36,366 nt of DNA from a virus, in IMG/VR virus record IMGVR_UViG_3300030116_005269, positions 29,352 to 65,717 of that record; one strand, given 5' to 3'. Position 1 is the stretch's first letter. Every line of letters begins with the position of its first letter. A model generated the notes under the pieces. It did not search any database and was not told where the DNA came from. It was given only the letters and a program-made list of their open reading frames with translations. Positions 8,352-17,280 of the stretch are shown in pieces. Position numbers and translations under genes: made by a program.

Positions 8352-11300
8352 TATCGACCTCTAATACCTGTACCTACTAGTCCTTCTTTGTCTAGTTTGA
8401 CTAGTGCTTTTCTAATTTCTATTGCTGCTTTTCTTGCTTGCATAGGATCGCTTGGTACACCGGTCACATTAACATTTAAGTTTTGCACAACTAGACTACT
8501 ACCTCTTGTATCGCCTAATGGCGTTATGTCAACACCACCGCCCGGTATAGCTCTAATTAATTCTGGTCCATACTCACCAACAAGACCCATACCACTTCCT
8601 AAAATTCCGCCTTTGTAATAACCTTTGATTCTTCCACCTGCTGCACCATTTGGTAATCCTGCAAACCCCGGTGCTTCTCCAAATAGTTGTGCGTTAAACT
8701 TTATACCTTTTGATGCATTTGATCGCACACTATCTATACCTGCGTTAGCTGCATTTATTACAGCCATAACATTGCTACCGTCAGCGTTTATTGTGATAGT
8801 TTCCTGTTCAATAGCTAAGTTTGTGTCAAAGAATTTTTGTGCAATCTTATCAACCTCGCCACCAAACTTCATACCTAATGTTTGTGCTAACTCGTCAGTT
8901 TTATTTGTTATGTTATTTATGATCTCCTCGTCAACACCTAGAGCTGATCCAAGCTCTTTAAATATTGTTATAGCCTCCGGTCCTGCTTGTAGCAACTGAA
9001 AGGCTTGCATACCCATATTGAATTGATTTTCGGCTGCTCTAATGTTTGCGTCTTGTATCTGTTCGTCAAGAGTTTGCAATCTATCGGCTCTAGCGTTTTC
9101 AGCTTTAGATAATTGTTCTTCAGCTAATTGATATTCCGCTAAAGATATAGTCCCCTCTTCGTAAGCAAGTTTTAAGAAATCTCTTTTTGCTGTAGCCTCT
9201 TCAATATCTTTTGTCATTGCGGCAGTATTACCTTTTAATAACTTACCTCTTTCTTCAAGAAGATCATTTAATTTTTGTTCTTCTCTTAATGCACTTCTTT
9301 GTGCGCCGAACATACTAAATTGACTACCAAAGGCAGAACTCATAGCGCCCATTGCTTCACTTACAGATTGTTTCATAACATCTAATAGGTCGATCATTTT
9401 ACCTTTGAAAGACATTTCAAGTTCTGGATATGAACTCTCAATACCCTCTGCAAAACCAAGCATTAAGAACTCACCCATTTCTTTTGTAATTCTTGATGGT
9501 GAGCCAAAACCACCGGCTTCGTAAGCAGCGTCAAGAATACCCTGCATTACTTTTTTAACAGCCTCATAAGACTCGGGGGCTTCATCATTAAGACCATTGA
9601 TAAACCCTCTTACATAATCTTGTCCCATTTCGTAAGTTTTATCTTGTGCTTCTTGACTTAGATCTCCTGTTTTTTCAAACAATGCGTCTTTAAGTTCATT
9701 TGATTCACTAAGACCTAATGACTCAAGCATCATTTCTCTAGCATTTAATTGATCGGTGTTAGCAATAAGATTTGCTAATACTCCTGCAAACTCTGGTCCT
9801 AATTGTGAAAATTCTAAAGCTACATCGTCAAACCCACGATCTTTTAAGAATTGTATTTGTTTTTCAAAGACTTCTCTTAATTGTATTTTTTCCGCCAAAG
9901 CTCTATTTACATCTTCGGCTGAAGTGGTTGCTAAGTCACCTAATTGGTCAAGAGCGCTAAATAGTTGTTCACCACCACTTTTAACATTTGCAGCAATTCT
10001 TTGGAATATATCTTCGGTTTCTTCTATTTGTTCAGTAGTACCGTCAAGTGCATTAGCTCTTTCTTTTTCGGCTTCAATAGCAGCCATAGTTTGTTCAAGC
10101 ATAACTCTTTGAAAATCGTGTTCTATTTCATAAATACCTAAACGACGCATAGCTTCTGCTTCAAGAGCTTTGGTTTTTCTTTCCTCTAAGTACTCCATAC
10201 CCGGAAGTAATCTCTTAGCTAATTGTTCTTGGGCTAATAAAAATTCTAGATCTGCATCAATTATGTCACTTTGATTTCTCATATAAATTTCAAAGTTTCC
10301 ATTAACAATAGCGTTGTATAATGGGTGTGCTTCTTCAGGTGATAAAATTACTCCAGATTGTGATCTAACAATTTCTATAATTTTTTGTATTGCTTCGTCG
10401 CCACTTATGACACCATCCGCAATTTCTCTTAATTGTCTTTGATATTCACCCGCCATCGCGTGTGGATCAATATTGTTAAATACTTGTTTCATTAATTGGG
10501 CTTGTTCAATAGTTTCTTCTAAATCACCAATGAATTGTTTTCTTTCAAAACTATTTCCCATTAATCCTTCGACAATAGTATCTTCAAGCCTTAGTTGTTG
10601 TCCAAAATCCATGCCCTCAATAACTTTTTGAAAGTCTTGATTTGCTTTTATTACAGCTCTCAATGTAGATTCTGTGACCTCACCATTTTCGCCAAAGTAC
10701 TCAAGTTGTCTGTTAAGTTGTTCTTGCGCACCGGCTGCGGCTGCTGTTTTAGTTCCTAATACACCCATAAGAACACCGATAGCTGTGAGAGTTGCTCTTA
10801 TAGGACCACCAACAAAGAATAATAATGCTTTCTGTAATCTTGCAATTTGTGTAATTGCAAAACCTATAACGGTAGCAAAGCTAACCATAGCCATTTCAAG
10901 AGTTTGTAGAGCTTGCTCGGAAGCAGTAAGACCTAAAATAAATTTTTGTATAAAGTTGTTTACATCTTGAACTTGAGGTAATAATTGCTCACCAATTTGG
11001 TTTTGTAATTCCATAAAAGCATTTTTAGTGACCTGTACCTGTGACTCTAAAGTTTTATATCTTTTAATAGACTCTTCGGTTAATGCAATGTTCTCTTCAA
11101 AAGCTTTGTTGGCCGTTTCTCTTGTATCGTTTAATAAACCTTCTGCTTCTGCTAAACCTAAAATAGCAAGCATTGTTCTTCTTTGTGCTAGACCTAACTT
11201 GTCTAACATACTAATTACATCTTGTCCTGACTCGTTTAACTTACCAAGTCCCTCTATAAAAGCTTGAGCACCAAGAGCAGGATCATCTTGAAAAAATTGT

Positions 11301-12103
11301 TTAAATGCTTCTTCGGTAGTCCTACCAGACGCTTCTGCTATTTTTCCAAATAATTCTAAATTTTCCCCACCCTGTATTACAGCCTGATTAATAGATTGGA
11401 ATACACGAGCTACCGCAGTACCACCTGCTTGTGCAGGTACACCAATAGCCTGTAAGGCCGTAGCAAAAGCTAAAGCATCTTGTGTTGTAGCGCCTACTTG
11501 TGCAGCAGCCTGTTGAATACGCAAAACGGTAGTCATGATTTCGCTTTCAGTTGCAGCAAAGTTGTTTCCAAGTTCAACTATTGTTGCACCTATATTTGCA
11601 AAAGTTTCTTGATTAGTTCCCGCAATAGCGTCAAGCCTAGCAAGACCTAGTGCAGCACCATCTACAGTTAAGTTTGTAGATATGGCTAGATCAGCAATAG
11701 TTCTAATAAAAGATGGTAAGTTTTCAGCAAGAATACCTAACTGACCACCAAGCTCACCAATTCTTGATAACTCGGTAGTATCAATAGGTGCTACCGTACT
11801 CATCCTTAAAATAGATTGTGCTAATTCCTCAAATTGTTCTTCGGTAGCGTCAACTGTTTTTCTAATACCCGCAAAAGCAGATTCAAAAACCATTGCTGCT
11901 TGCACAGCTTTAAATAATTCAAATGTGATACCGGCTAAGCCAATCATTGACGCAGAAGCCATTGCGTTAATTCTTTGCATTGATAATAAGGCGGGTTTAG
12001 CGGCGTCCTCTGCTGCGTCGGTTGCAGTCTTTATGGTTTTTTGAACACCACCGTTTTCAGCAAAAACATTTACGGTAATATTCGCGGCGTTAGCTCTACT
12101 CAT
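8351..12103 (-). CDS. Tail tape measure protein (TP901-like)
   Basis: 1250 residues, the largest helical protein here. The N-terminal part (about 60-390) contains MVFESAFAGIRKTVDATEE, TTELSRIGELGGQLGI and QVGATTQDALAFATALQ, characteristic of the TP901 core of tape measure proteins. It is followed by a hydrophobic stretch near 400-460, a long Glu/Gln/Leu-rich helical region, and a Gly-rich C-terminus (GGRIKGYYKGGILGSGMGLVGEYGPELI) of the type common in these proteins. It sets tail length during assembly and is ejected with the DNA. It is preceded by the frameshifted assembly chaperones (8-bp overlap), the canonical order. By the usual proportionality the tail would be long and flexible. Confidence 0.95.
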   Translation of the reverse strand: MSRANAANITVNVFAENGGVQKTIKTATDAAEDAAKPALLSMQRINAMASASMIGLAGITFELFKAVQAAMVFESAFAGIRKTVDATEEQFEELAQSILRMSTVAPIDTTELSRIGELGGQLGILAENLPSFIRTIADLAISTNLTVDGAALGLARLDAIAGTNQETFANIGATIVELGNNFAATESEIMTTVLRIQQAAAQVGATTQDALAFATALQAIGVPAQAGGTAVARVFQSINQAVIQGGENLELFGKIAEASGRTTEEAFKQFFQDDPALGAQAFIEGLGKLNESGQDVISMLDKLGLAQRRTMLAILGLAEAEGLLNDTRETANKAFEENIALTEESIKRYKTLESQVQVTKNAFMELQNQIGEQLLPQVQDVNNFIQKFILGLTASEQALQTLEMAMVSFATVIGFAITQIARLQKALLFFVGGPIRATLTAIGVLMGVLGTKTAAAAGAQEQLNRQLEYFGENGEVTESTLRAVIKANQDFQKVIEGMDFGQQLRLEDTIVEGLMGNSFERKQFIGDLEETIEQAQLMKQVFNNIDPHAMAGEYQRQLREIADGVISGDEAIQKIIEIVRSQSGVILSPEEAHPLYNAIVNGNFEIYMRNQSDIIDADLEFLLAQEQLAKRLLPGMEYLEERKTKALEAEAMRRLGIYEIEHDFQRVMLEQTMAAIEAEKERANALDGTTEQIEETEDIFQRIAANVKSGGEQLFSALDQLGDLATTSAEDVNRALAEKIQLREVFEKQIQFLKDRGFDDVALEFSQLGPEFAGVLANLIANTDQLNAREMMLESLGLSESNELKDALFEKTGDLSQEAQDKTYEMGQDYVRGFINGLNDEAPESYEAVKKVMQGILDAAYEAGGFGSPSRITKEMGEFLMLGFAEGIESSYPELEMSFKGKMIDLLDVMKQSVSEAMGAMSSAFGSQFSMFGAQRSALREEQKLNDLLEERGKLLKGNTAAMTKDIEEATAKRDFLKLAYEEGTISLAEYQLAEEQLSKAENARADRLQTLDEQIQDANIRAAENQFNMGMQAFQLLQAGPEAITIFKELGSALGVDEEIINNITNKTDELAQTLGMKFGGEVDKIAQKFFDTNLAIEQETITINADGSNVMAVINAANAGIDSVRSNASKGIKFNAQLFGEAPGFAGLPNGAAGGRIKGYYKGGILGSGMGLVGEYGPELIRAIPGGGVDITPLGDTRGSSLVVQNLNVNVTGVPSDPMQARKAAIEIRKALVKLDKEGLVGTGIRGR

Positions 12104-12772
12104 CTTTCGCTATCCTGTCTTTTTGATCTTGAATCATACTGTCTATTGAAGTAGCCACTCTTTCTTTATTGGATCTACCTCTGCGTTTATCAAGCTCTTC
12201 TTTCCACCAACCTTCTGGTGGCTCATCAGGATTGTTTGGATCTCCACCTTCCTGTATAGCCAAGTATTGAGGTGCAAAGAATAGTGATTGTTCTAATGGC
12301 ATTGTACCAAGTAATCTATAAAATTTACGCCATTCCAAATCCAACGGATCAGCTATATTATATATTTTGTTGAAGTCACTTTCTACATCAGCCCATCTGT
12401 CAACTATATCAATGGGCTTGAAAGTTATTTTGGGCTATCACCCGATTCTTCGGTTTCTTTAGGGGCAGTAAGATCTCCACCCAAACCGTATTGTTCTAAA
12501 AGAAAAGATGATATTTCTTGTAGGGTTTCAAAATCAACTTTGGAACTAATTTTGTCTAAGTTTTCTTGACCGAAAACTGATTTAAACCAAAGTGGCAAAT
12601 TTGACGCCGAAAGCGAGCCATCCTCTTCTAGCCAAGTCATTTGATTTAAAACAACTTGTGCTGTTAAGAACGGGGGAAATTCTATTTCTTCCCCACCGAC
12701 TTTCACAATAATTGGATCGTCGTTTCTCGCTTCCTTAGCGGCATCAAAATCTTTATAACGCTTTGTACTCAT
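12096..12772 (-). CDS. Tail assembly chaperone, -1 frameshift fusion (GT-type)
   Basis: Reading from ATG 12772, the ribosome meets C CCA AAA at 12434-12428 directly before the TAA at 12427-12425. A -1 slip there continues as ATA ACT TTC and stays open for 110 further codons to 12096, giving a 225-residue fusion. The second frame has no credible start of its own: its only nearby start is TTG 12344 without a ribosome site, 28 open codons after the slip. This matches the lambda G/GT arrangement: two overlapping frames between the tail tube and tape measure genes, with the long product minor in amount. The C-terminal part contains PDEPPEGWWKEELDKRRGRS. Chaperones of this kind bind the tape measure and recruit tube subunits. 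Confidence 0.85.
12425..12772 (-). CDS. Tail assembly chaperone, zero-frame product (G-type)
   Basis: 115 residues made when no frameshift occurs. It starts MSTKRYKDFDAAKEARNDDP, is acidic and helical in its second half, and stops at the TAA just after the slippery site. It lies immediately after the major tail protein gene, the standard place for the G-like chaperone. Sequence identity to any known chaperone is not evident to me; the call rests on position, size and the frameshift architecture. Confidence 0.8.
   Translation of the reverse strand: MSTKRYKDFDAAKEARNDDPIIVKVGGEEIEFPPFLTAQVVLNQMTWLEEDGSLSASNLPLWFKSVFGQENLDKISSKVDFETLQEISSFLLEQYGLGGDLTAPKETEESGDSPK
12428..12434 (-). promoter_or_regulatory. 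Programmed -1 frameshift slippery heptamer CCCAAAA
   Basis: On the minus strand the zero-frame codons are AGC CCA AAA TAA, so the heptamer C CCA AAA fits the X XXY YYZ rule exactly. The stop codon immediately 3' would make the ribosome pause on the site. After a -1 slip the frame is open into the second chaperone frame. CCCAAAA-like heptamers are used in tail chaperone genes of other siphoviruses. Confidence 0.85.
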
Positions 12773-12799
12773 ATTCCTCCCATCCGTTAAGCATTACTA

Positions 12800-13456
12800 T
12801 TAGTTAACACTTCCTTCTGTTGAAGCGTTAGTGTTATCAACTATTCTAAATAGATTCTCTTTTCCATTAGTTGTACCAACTGATGTTGAAGATGCATCTG
12901 GAACTAGAATTTTAAATTCAACGGCAACAAGCACCTTTTGAGGAGCTTTTTGATGAGCCATTGAGAAAGCACCGACATTAACTGCTCTAGGTATATGAAA
13001 ATGTCTAATCGCACCGCCCGGACCTTCTGTCACTAAAACTAGTGATTTTTCAGTAAAGTCGTCAGTTGATGGTGGGACTAATGTATCAAATCCTGAAGCA
13101 AAGTTAGTTGTGTCGTCTTCGGTAATTGTTCCACCACCGAAAGCTTCTTTAAGACTAGCCAAACTTGCTTGTGCAAGTGTACCGGTAAGTCTTATTTCTT
13201 GTGCGGTTTTAACAGATTTAATTGGATCAATTTCTTCCGCGACCATAATGTCCTCGAAAGTCTTATCATATTCCAATGTCCATCCGTCCTCCGAATAGCC
13301 AACATCAGTCCAACCTGTTGCTAGGTCAGCCCATGCTGTTGCTGTTCCTGAGTCTTGTGCAGGAAAGGCTAAGCCTTTTGCACCGACATAGAGGACACCT
13401 GTTCCAATTAGAACATCCGATATTGTACCTGAAGTATTATAACTTGTAGTAGCCAT
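12800..13456 (-). CDS. Major tail tube protein
   Basis: 218 residues, starting MATTSYNTSGTISDVLIGTG. The composition is beta-rich with Gly/Thr/Val, and there are EDIMVAEEIDPIKSVKTAQEIRLTGTL and VAVEFKILV segments, consistent with a tail tube fold in which a long loop precedes repeated strands. Size and position directly upstream of the frameshifted chaperones and tape measure are diagnostic in siphoviruses. It would polymerise around the tape measure to form the tail tube. Confidence 0.85.
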   Translation of the reverse strand: MATTSYNTSGTISDVLIGTGVLYVGAKGLAFPAQDSGTATAWADLATGWTDVGYSEDGWTLEYDKTFEDIMVAEEIDPIKSVKTAQEIRLTGTLAQASLASLKEAFGGGTITEDDTTNFASGFDTLVPPSTDDFTEKSLVLVTEGPGGAIRHFHIPRAVNVGAFSMAHQKAPQKVLVAVEFKILVPDASSTSVGTTNGKENLFRIVDNTNASTEGSVN

Positions 13457-13508
13457 ACAGATTTCTCCTAACTTATACTTTTACTTTTAATATGTTTGCA
13501 AACATATC

Positions 13509-13811
13509 TTATTCTTCCTCCGAGCCGTACCACTCTTCGGTTTCGTCTTCTACCTCATCCTCAATAAATGAAGTGTTGTCCACTAAATTTATGACTTCGT
13601 CAACCGGTTTGACTTCCCAATCCTCGCCTTCTGCAATAAGTCTAGGTATGCTCAAATCATTCCATAGACGACCTTTGGATTCTTTTAGTCTTTTCCAGTC
13701 TCCGCCATTTACTTCCGTCCACTCATCTTTGGTAAATGTTAAACCAGATACTTCGTCACCGATTGAATCGGCGGGATATATTGGGTTAACCTTAACTTTT
13801 ACTTTTGCCAT
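13509..13811 (-). CDS. Small acidic hypothetical protein in tail block
   Basis: 100 residues: a basic start (MAKVKVKVNPIYP), a central WTEVNGGDWKRLKESKGRLW, and a very acidic C-terminus (FIEDEVEDETEEWYGSEEE). It lies between tail terminator and tail tube genes. I recognise no domain. A head-tail joining accessory role is possible from position; the acidic tail could mediate a protein interaction. Confidence 0.65.
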   Translation of the reverse strand: MAKVKVKVNPIYPADSIGDEVSGLTFTKDEWTEVNGGDWKRLKESKGRLWNDLSIPRLIAEGEDWEVKPVDEVINLVDNTSFIEDEVEDETEEWYGSEEE

Positions 13812-13857
13812 ATTTACCTCTCAAGTAATATTAGAGGATTTTTTTTGAGTTTAAGGT

Positions 13858-14334
13858 TTATGCAGTATAACGATATGTCATATTGGCTGTGATTTGAAAC
13901 TCTGCTATTTGTCGTTCTCTATTTTCTATTCTTACGGGTGCTACTGCTATTTCAAAACCATAAATTACCGCGTTTACACCGCCATTTGATAAAACTTCTA
14001 CACGACTTTCAGTAAATAATTCTTTATATATTATTTGTGCAATATTGCTTGCTGTTGAATAGTCTGGCTCTGGTTTTGTCCCGTCACCACCCCAACGACC
14101 TGCATAAACATAAATAGCTAAAGTAGCGATATTGATCGGTGCTTGTGACGCAGGATCGCTCAACAAATTACCCTGATTTTCTATAACTACAAAAGGTAGG
14201 GTAGGGTTTTGTGGTAGCTTAGTAGCTACTCTTTGTGATATTTCATTTGTTATTGTACTTTTACTTAGCAACCATGTTCTTAAAACTATTTCAGGATCAG
14301 GTGGCATACTTGTAGCACTATCAACTCCGGGCAT
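13858..14334 (-). CDS. Tail terminator / tail completion protein
   Basis: 158 residues. The pattern of an N-terminal helix (PEIVLRTWLLSKSTITNEIS), then VATKLPQN.TLPFVVIENQG and a series of strands ending in FQITANMTYRY, resembles the tail terminator (lambda gpU or DUF3168-like) fold. It lies just after the HK97 gp10-like gene and before the tail tube gene, which is the usual order. The protein would cap the tail tube and join it to the head. The assignment rests on position and secondary-structure pattern more than on sequence identity. Confidence 0.65.
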   Translation of the reverse strand: MPGVDSATSMPPDPEIVLRTWLLSKSTITNEISQRVATKLPQNPTLPFVVIENQGNLLSDPASQAPINIATLAIYVYAGRWGGDGTKPEPDYSTASNIAQIIYKELFTESRVEVLSNGGVNAVIYGFEIAVAPVRIENRERQIAEFQITANMTYRYTA

Positions 14335-14336
14335 AA

Positions 14337-15311
14337 TTAATCCTCATCTCCTAACAAGAAGTCTAATAGACCAGACGGGTCTTTTATTTGATTTTCATAA
14401 CTGATTTCATAATCGTCTTTTTTAGGCGGGTCAGGTTGGTAAGCATAAAAGTTTCCTTTATCTTGTCTAGTTTTTCCATTTACTTTTAGTTCATAACCCA
14501 TATCTGGAAAGTAAGCTGTTAATGCACCTTTTATACCTTTACCTAACCAAGCTCTATTTTTTGGTGGGGTAAAAAATGTATTGTTTGGTGTGTAATAACC
14601 GCCATAAACTGTTTTCCACCAATAAGGTGCTTGATCAGCCTCTCCACTTCTATTAGCGGCGCTTGACCCGACAGTTATTTTACCTGACGCTACACCTCTT
14701 TTAGGTGAGTAGTTTATACCTCTAAATCTAATTGAGTTTCTTAGGTTTCCTGTTTTAATTGGTGCGCCGGGGGTTTCACCGCCTGATATTCCTAATAAGT
14801 TGTATTGAATATCTTGCATAAGCTCGGGTAATGAAAACTCTTCTATATTGATCTTCTTTTTAGCCATATCTTTTAAAGCTTTTTGATACTCTCGCTCTAA
14901 TCTTCCACCCTGACTTTTAGATAACTCTTGTTTCATATACTCTGTCATAACTCTACCGTTAAATTCAATATCAACTCCAATTTTATAGTTGTAATGGTTT
15001 TGAACTTTCATAGTCGCAAACTTTCCATACATACGGTTAGCAATACGAGTAATAGGTCCCATACTTTGTGGTATTAAAGTTTGACCAAGACGACCTGCAA
15101 TACGACCCGCAACACGCCTTTGAATACGCATCATAGGTCCTTGCCCTCTTGGTGTTAAAGATTTAAAGTCAGCATTTATACGAGCAAATTGTAAAGCACT
15201 ACTTCTAATTGGTCTTAGAGGTTGTTGTAAAACATCTAAAGATATTATGTCACCTGCGCCGAGAGAGGTTTTGTAGAATATATCTCTAAACTGCTTGTCA
15301 TATCTAGCCAT
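14337..15311 (-). CDS. HK97 gp10-like neck/tail completion protein, enlarged
   Basis: 324 residues, about twice the usual size. Residues ~185-245 contain PGAPIKTGNLRNSIRFRG and APYWWKTVYGG, the core pattern of HK97 gp10-like proteins (a T-G-x-L-R-x-S motif and a following aromatic strand). The extra N-terminal part is very basic (RIQRRVAGRIAGRLGQTLIP) and could bind DNA or structural partners. It shares a TAATG junction with the upstream head closure gene. Likely part of the neck between head and tail. Confidence 0.65.
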   Translation of the reverse strand: MARYDKQFRDIFYKTSLGAGDIISLDVLQQPLRPIRSSALQFARINADFKSLTPRGQGPMMRIQRRVAGRIAGRLGQTLIPQSMGPITRIANRMYGKFATMKVQNHYNYKIGVDIEFNGRVMTEYMKQELSKSQGGRLEREYQKALKDMAKKKINIEEFSLPELMQDIQYNLLGISGGETPGAPIKTGNLRNSIRFRGINYSPKRGVASGKITVGSSAANRSGEADQAPYWWKTVYGGYYTPNNTFFTPPKNRAWLGKGIKGALTAYFPDMGYELKVNGKTRQDKGNFYAYQPDPPKKDDYEISYENQIKDPSGLLDFLLGDED

Positions 15312-15646
15312 TATCTACTCTTTCGCACGGTAAGAACTTTTATTAAAGATTTACCGTACCTATTTTTTTTAGTTTCAATTCCTAAAATGTCGTAATATTG
15401 TGAGCTTATGTTTACTCTATTATCACTTGTGACTGTGACGCTTGCGGGAATAAACAACTCAAATTGATCCATTAATAATTCTGTTTGATCTTCGTCTTCA
15501 GCGCTATTAATTAAAACTAATCTACCTTTAGTTGTACTTGCGCTAGCCCAAGACGAACTTTGTAGCCCTCTATCGTCAACAGTATTTGATGATATAGACT
15601 CAATAGTTATATCTTCTTTTAAAAGGTTGTTGTAATTGTAAGACAT
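15311..15646 (-). CDS. Head closure / head-tail stopper protein
   Basis: 111 residues: YNNLLKEDITIESI, then WASASTTKGRLVLINSAEDED, and a final strand set YYDILGIETKKNRYGKSLIKVLTV. The order of small beta strands and the size fit SPP1 gp16/HK97-type head closure proteins. It follows the connector gene (with WhiB and HTH genes inserted between) and precedes the gp10-like gene, a standard order. Call is by pattern and synteny. Confidence 0.65.
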   Translation of the reverse strand: MSYNYNNLLKEDITIESISSNTVDDRGLQSSSWASASTTKGRLVLINSAEDEDQTELLMDQFELFIPASVTVTSDNRVNISSQYYDILGIETKKNRYGKSLIKVLTVRKSR

Positions 15647-15660
15647 ACAATCACTTTAGT

Positions 15661-16203
15661 TTATATGTCTTGGTTTTTAAGTTTTTCCCTTAAGGCGTCC
15701 ATAGCCTCTTTTTGCATTTGTATTTTTAAAATTCTATCACTTGGTTGTCTTTTGCATAATTTACAAATTTTTTGTCTTCCGTCTTTATATTTTTGTGATC
15801 GGGAAAAAGATTTTATGTCAAGTGTTTCACCACATTTTCTACATTGCTTAGTATCAGGATTCCACTCTTTATCTTTTGCATATTTTTGTGCTTCTAAAAC
15901 ACCTAACCAAATAGCCGGATCTTCTTTCATCCAAGTCATAAATTTTTCTAAACCTATTGGTAGATCTTCATACAAAGCTCTTACGGTAAGTTTGTATTTA
16001 CCATCTCTTATGCGATCAATTATTGTAATAGCTACTTTATGATCGATTGCAGAGATAGGCTCAAATCCTGCTTGTTCTCTTAATTGTCTAACTCTTTCGT
16101 GTGAACACTCCCACTCTCTAGCCCAATCACTCAAAGGCTTGTGAGGGTCAGCTTTAAATAATTCATAAGCTTTTTCTACATTAGGTACTTTTCTACTTGG
16201 CAT
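15661..16203 (-). CDS. Helix-turn-helix protein with C-terminal CxxC zinc motif
   Basis: 180 residues. The N-terminus has a helix-turn-helix-like segment (LSDWAREWECSHERVRQLREQAG, residues 24-46). The C-terminal part has C121-RKC124 and C147-KLC150 with F-S-R-x-x-x-x-K-DG between them, a four-cysteine zinc motif seen in phage DNA-binding and HNH-associated proteins; no HNH residues are visible. It overlaps the WhiB gene by 11 bp and sits inside the head-tail connector cluster, so it would be expressed late. A transcriptional regulator working with WhiB is a reasonable inference; a packaging-related DNA-binding protein is the main alternative. Confidence 0.7.
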   Translation of the reverse strand: MPSRKVPNVEKAYELFKADPHKPLSDWAREWECSHERVRQLREQAGFEPISAIDHKVAITIIDRIRDGKYKLTVRALYEDLPIGLEKFMTWMKEDPAIWLGVLEAQKYAKDKEWNPDTKQCRKCGETLDIKSFSRSQKYKDGRQKICKLCKRQPSDRILKIQMQKEAMDALREKLKNQDI

Positions 16204-16483
16204 CTTTTCTCTTTCTCGTAAGCCCTCTTTCTTTTCTTATTTTTCGACGCTCACGCTCTGATAGTCCTCCCCATATACCAAACTTTTCATTGTTAACTAT
16301 TGAATATTCTAAACAATGTTCTTGTGCTTTACAGGAATTACATAATTCTTTTGCTTTTCGAGTGCTAGCACCCCTGTCTGGAAAAAATAGATCAGGATCT
16401 TCGCCTATGCAATTTGCATCTACCTGCCACCATAATTCTTGTAGTCTTAGTAGATTGCCTAGAGCTTCCTGTTTATAGTCCAC
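16193..16483 (-). CDS. whiB: WhiB-family iron-sulfur transcription factor
   Basis: 96 residues with the WhiB signature: cysteines 25, 48, 51 and 57 (C-x22-C-x2-C-x5-C) that ligate a 4Fe-4S cluster, then GIWGG (69-73) and a basic C-terminal tail (RKIRKERGLTRKRKDAK) for DNA contact. WhiB proteins are actinobacterial and bind the principal sigma factor; phage copies such as mycobacteriophage TM4 WhiBTM4 repress host whiB2. The start is GTG 16483 with GAGGTG upstream. The gene is within the late structural operon rather than an early region, which is unusual and suggests late reprogramming of host or phage promoters. This is the strongest host marker in the window. Confidence 0.95.
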   Translation of the reverse strand: MDYKQEALGNLLRLQELWWQVDANCIGEDPDLFFPDRGASTRKAKELCNSCKAQEHCLEYSIVNNEKFGIWGGLSERERRKIRKERGLTRKRKDAK

Positions 16484-16632
16484 TTCTCACCTCTAACGAT
16501 TTCGTTGAATTGTTGATTTATGAACACTTCTTGCTCAACATTCTTTCTCGTGTATTCGTTAAGGTGTGCATGAAGCAAACCGTGATAATTTAGAAATCCA
16601 ATAATCCAAGTGTAAGTTGCTAAATCTAGCAC
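16459..16632 (-). CDS. Short hypothetical protein between connector and WhiB genes
   Basis: A 57-codon frame opens at GTG 16632, sharing one base with the TAG of the connector gene (TAGTG), and closes at 16459, overlapping the WhiB start by 25 bp. It fills the only gap in this stretch. The product begins MLDLATYTWIIGFLNYHG and becomes charged, with EYTRKNVEQEVFINQQF in the middle. The tight coupling at both ends argues that it is translated, but no homologue is recognised and the start is GTG. Confidence 0.5.
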   Translation of the reverse strand: MLDLATYTWIIGFLNYHGLLHAHLNEYTRKNVEQEVFINQQFNEIVRGEKWTINRKL

Positions 16633-17270
16633 TAAACAAACACCTGTTTTTTATAAGGGGCTATAAGTAAACGATCGCTATCTTTCAGTAATGGACCGTC
16701 AAAATAGGCTAAAGGGTCATTGTATTGGACTTGCAAATCACCTATGCGTTCTTCAACTACTGTACTCATACTCGCCCCGTTCGTCGAGTCGCTCAAGTGA
16801 GTATCTACTGTACCGGTGTCGGCGTTTGAACTCACATTTAAACTCGACATCAGTATTCTTGCAGAAATTCTTGCGCTTGTAAACTTTATATCGTCGGGAA
16901 TTGTTGAATAACCTGCATTGTAAACAACTGTTATATTTTTAGGTTTTGCACCTGACCAACGACCAAGTACTCTTTCTACCCTACCGTTAGAGTGAAATAC
17001 AAAATCACTTTCATTACCTTCGGTTAAAGAATTACCATCTTCTGTAATGGAGGTTATAGAATTTACAGGAATATGTTTTAAATTTATTTCTCTATTGTTA
17101 TCACCAAACAATACTTCAGTTTGATTAGACGCTTCTATATCATAACCTAGATATGTTTTGATAATTTGATCAGCAAAAGGTATTAAAGAGTTTGTGACTG
17201 TACTTTCAAGCGTAGTGCTTAAATCTACCCCTATGATACTTTCGACATCACTAACTGTGCAAAGAGCCAT
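16632..17270 (-). CDS. Head-tail connector protein (HK97 gp6-like)
   Basis: 212 residues. It begins MALCTVSDVESIIGVDLSTT, with helices containing LIPFADQIIKTYLGYDIE, then strands (VLFGDNNREINLKHIPVNSI, PKNITVVYNAGYSTIPDDIKF) and a C-terminal helix region with a YNDP segment. This is the pattern of phage connector proteins that extend the portal ring. It follows the capsid gene and precedes the closure gene. A good fit by pattern and position. Confidence 0.75.
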   Translation of the reverse strand: MALCTVSDVESIIGVDLSTTLESTVTNSLIPFADQIIKTYLGYDIEASNQTEVLFGDNNREINLKHIPVNSITSITEDGNSLTEGNESDFVFHSNGRVERVLGRWSGAKPKNITVVYNAGYSTIPDDIKFTSARISARILMSSLNVSSNADTGTVDTHLSDSTNGASMSTVVEERIGDLQVQYNDPLAYFDGPLLKDSDRLLIAPYKKQVFV

Positions 17271-17280
17271 TTAGATCTCC

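Noticed and set aside
12096-12344. Separate 82-residue gene starting at TTG 12344
   Set aside because: No ribosome site, and the frame is open back to the CCCAAAA slip at 12428, so it is the frameshift extension of the chaperone.
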